Shown one piece after another: positions 6,546-7,509 of a stretch of 7,509 nt of DNA. Within the stretch, counting starts at the first letter, position 1, and each line of letters starts with the position of its first letter. Origin of the DNA: a candidate division NPL-UPA2 bacterium (GTDB taxonomy: Bacteria > NPL-UPA2 > JAGMAN01); NCBI GenBank assembly GCA_021129695.1, contig JAJOKU010000140.1:1-7509 (forward strand), given 5' to 3'. Position numbers and translations under genes: made by a program. The notes below the pieces were generated by a model. It did no database searches. It had not been told where the DNA came from and was given only the letters and a program-made list of their open reading frames with translations.

Positions 6546-7393
6546 CGGGCGAAGTGACGAACTTTCTTGAGGAGATCCTTAAACACAAGAGGATTGAGGT
6601 CGAGGCGAAAAAGAAGAAGCTTGGTTTAGCCGATCTTAAGTCTAAATTATCCGATGCTCCCCAGAGCCGTTCTTTTAAGGAAGCCATATCTAAATCAGAT
6701 AAAGTTAATCTAATTGCTGAGATTAAGAGAGCCTCTCCTTCTGCGGGCCTGATCAGGAAGGATTTTGACCCGGTGAAGATCGCTAAAGTTTACCAGGAGG
6801 CGGGAGCCACGGCTATCTCTATATTGACCGATGAGAAGTTTTTCCGGGGGCATATAGATTTTTTGTCGCAAGTGAGGGAGGTTGTCTCGGTGCCACTGCT
6901 TCGAAAAGATTTCATTATTGATGAATATCAAATTTATGAATCACGGACATATGGGGCAGATGCCTTACTCCTCATCGCTTCTATCCTGTCTAAGGAGGAG
7001 ATGACTAAATTTTTGTCCTTGAGCCATGATTTAGGAATGGACTGTATAGTAGAGGTACATAATGAGGAGGAGCTGGAAAGGGTCTTAGAGACCCCGGCTG
7101 AAATTATTGGAATAAACAATCGGGACCTTAGCACCTTTCAAATTGACCTTTTTACTACCCAGCACCTCAGAAAATTAATTCCAGCTGATAAGATAATCGT
7201 AGCTCAAAGTGGTATTCAAAGCCGGGAGGATGTGCAACTACTAGCTAAGGAGAAGATAGACGCTATCCTGGTCGGCGAATCATTGCTAAGGAGCAAGGAT
7301 ATAAGAGAAAAGATGGAAGAATTGGTGGGGATAACACCTAATCGAATTTTTACCAAATGTGATATAATAAAGGATAATCCTTCGAAGCCTTAG
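6542..7393 (+). CDS. trpC: Indole-3-glycerol phosphate synthase
   Basis: A 283-residue TIM-barrel enzyme that cyclises and decarboxylates carboxyphenylamino-deoxyribulose phosphate to indole-3-glycerol phosphate. Visible active-site residues: Glu60 and Lys62 (AEIKRASPS), Lys122 (LRKDF, general acid), Glu171 (VEVH, general base) and Asn192 (INNRDL), plus the phosphate-binding VGESLL near the end. The usual ESG motif after strand 7 reads QSG here (Gln222, codon CAA at 7205-7207); its 30-residue distance from Asn192 matches Asn180-Glu210 of the Sulfolobus enzyme. The other key residues are intact, so activity is likely but could be altered. A tail of about 18 residues (from Thr265) extends beyond the usual C-terminus. 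Base composition looks more AT-rich than trpD: about 43% GC against 55% in single 60-nt lines counted from each. The start overlaps the trpD stop. No TrpF domain is fused. Confidence 0.95.
   Translation: MTGEVTNFLEEILKHKRIEVEAKKKKLGLADLKSKLSDAPQSRSFKEAISKSDKVNLIAEIKRASPSAGLIRKDFDPVKIAKVYQEAGATAISILTDEKFFRGHIDFLSQVREVVSVPLLRKDFIIDEYQIYESRTYGADALLLIASILSKEEMTKFLSLSHDLGMDCIVEVHNEEELERVLETPAEIIGINNRDLSTFQIDLFTTQHLRKLIPADKIIVAQSGIQSREDVQLLAKEKIDAILVGESLLRSKDIREKMEELVGITPNRIFTKCDIIKDNPSKP
7360..7368 (+). promoter_or_regulatory. Possible internal extended -10 promoter at the end of trpC
   Basis: TGA directly followed by TATAAT gives a perfect -10 box with an extended TGn. No recognisable -35 box lies 17-18 nt upstream. 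It sits in the AT-rich tail of trpC and would transcribe the next gene. Chance occurrence in AT-rich DNA is quite possible. Confidence 0.25.
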
Positions 7394-7423
7394 CGTAAAG
7401 AACATCCACAAGGCCGTTTGCTA

Positions 7424-7466
7424 AAATCGGATTATACTGCAAACATTGCAGTATAAAAGGCGATTT
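7424..7466. repeat. Long imperfect inverted repeat downstream of trpC
   Basis: The inner arms TTATACTGCAA (7432-7442) and TTGCAGTATAA (7446-7456) are perfect over 11 bp around an ACA loop. The outer arms AAATCG (7424-7429) and CGATTT (7461-7466) add 6 bp, separated from the inner stem by 2 and 4 unpaired bases. The stem is AT-rich and lacks a following T-run, so a normal terminator is unlikely. It may be an operator, an mRNA stability or processing element, or a small palindromic repeat. It lies within the 106-nt gap between trpC and the next reading frame. Confidence 0.6.
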
Positions 7467-7499
7467 AATAACTAGCCACGCAGAGGCGGAGGGATGAAA

Positions 7500-7509
7500 A
7501 TGTGGAAGT
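7500..7509 (+). CDS. Start of an unidentified gene, cut by the window end
   Basis: GGAGGG (7488-7493) is followed after 6 nt by ATG 7500, reading Met-Trp-Lys. An in-frame ATG at 7494 is the alternative start, using AGAGG at 7482-7486 and adding Met-Lys. Only three full codons are visible, so identity cannot be read. Its position after trpC makes trpF, trpB or another tryptophan gene plausible, but the inverted repeat in the gap could also mark the end of the operon. Confidence 0.4.

Overview
This is a bacterial window with two transcription units that diverge from a 155-bp control region (3798-3952). The bacterial assignment rests on strong Shine-Dalgarno sequences of the AGGAGG type before most genes, close gene packing with ATGA stop/start overlaps, and sigma70-like promoter boxes. 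The sequence does not fix the lineage. The mix of a partial-looking trp operon and a sugar oxidoreductase/isomerase cluster, at moderate GC, would suit an uncultivated anaerobic heterotroph, but that is only an impression.

Left arm (minus strand, 3797 down to 41): four genes alternate between two families: a Gfo/Idh/MocA NAD(P)-dependent oxidoreductase, a sugar phosphate isomerase/epimerase-type TIM barrel, a second oxidoreductase and a second TIM barrel. All four look intact. Spacing is a 4-nt overlap, then 11 nt, then 48 nt, and a near-consensus promoter (TTGACA, 17 nt, TATAAA) precedes the first gene. This set fits oxidation of a sugar, polyol or glycoside to a keto intermediate, followed by metal-dependent isomerisation, dehydration or cleavage, as in inositol catabolism or 3-keto-glycoside pathways. 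No transporter, kinase or hydrolase is present to name the substrate.

Right arm (plus strand, 3953 to beyond the end): trpE, trpD and trpC, encoding anthranilate synthase component I, anthranilate phosphoribosyltransferase and indole-3-glycerol phosphate synthase. They convert chorismate through anthranilate and phosphoribosylanthranilate, and later close the indole ring. trpG (the glutaminase partner of TrpE) is not between trpE and trpD as it often is. The phosphoribosylanthranilate isomerase gene (trpF) is also not seen, although a new reading frame begins at the very end. trpC ends at 7393. A 43-nt imperfect inverted repeat follows at 7424-7466, then an apparent ribosome binding site and the first codons of another gene.

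Points of note are the symmetrical TGTCAAA/TTTGACA repeat between the divergent promoters, an N-terminal TrpE extension encoded by degenerate 13-bp tandem repeats and an 11-bp hairpin, a Glu-to-Gln change at a normally conserved active-site position of TrpC, and the paired oxidoreductase/TIM-barrel layout. I found no tRNA, rRNA, CRISPR array, insertion sequence or convincing intrinsic terminator.
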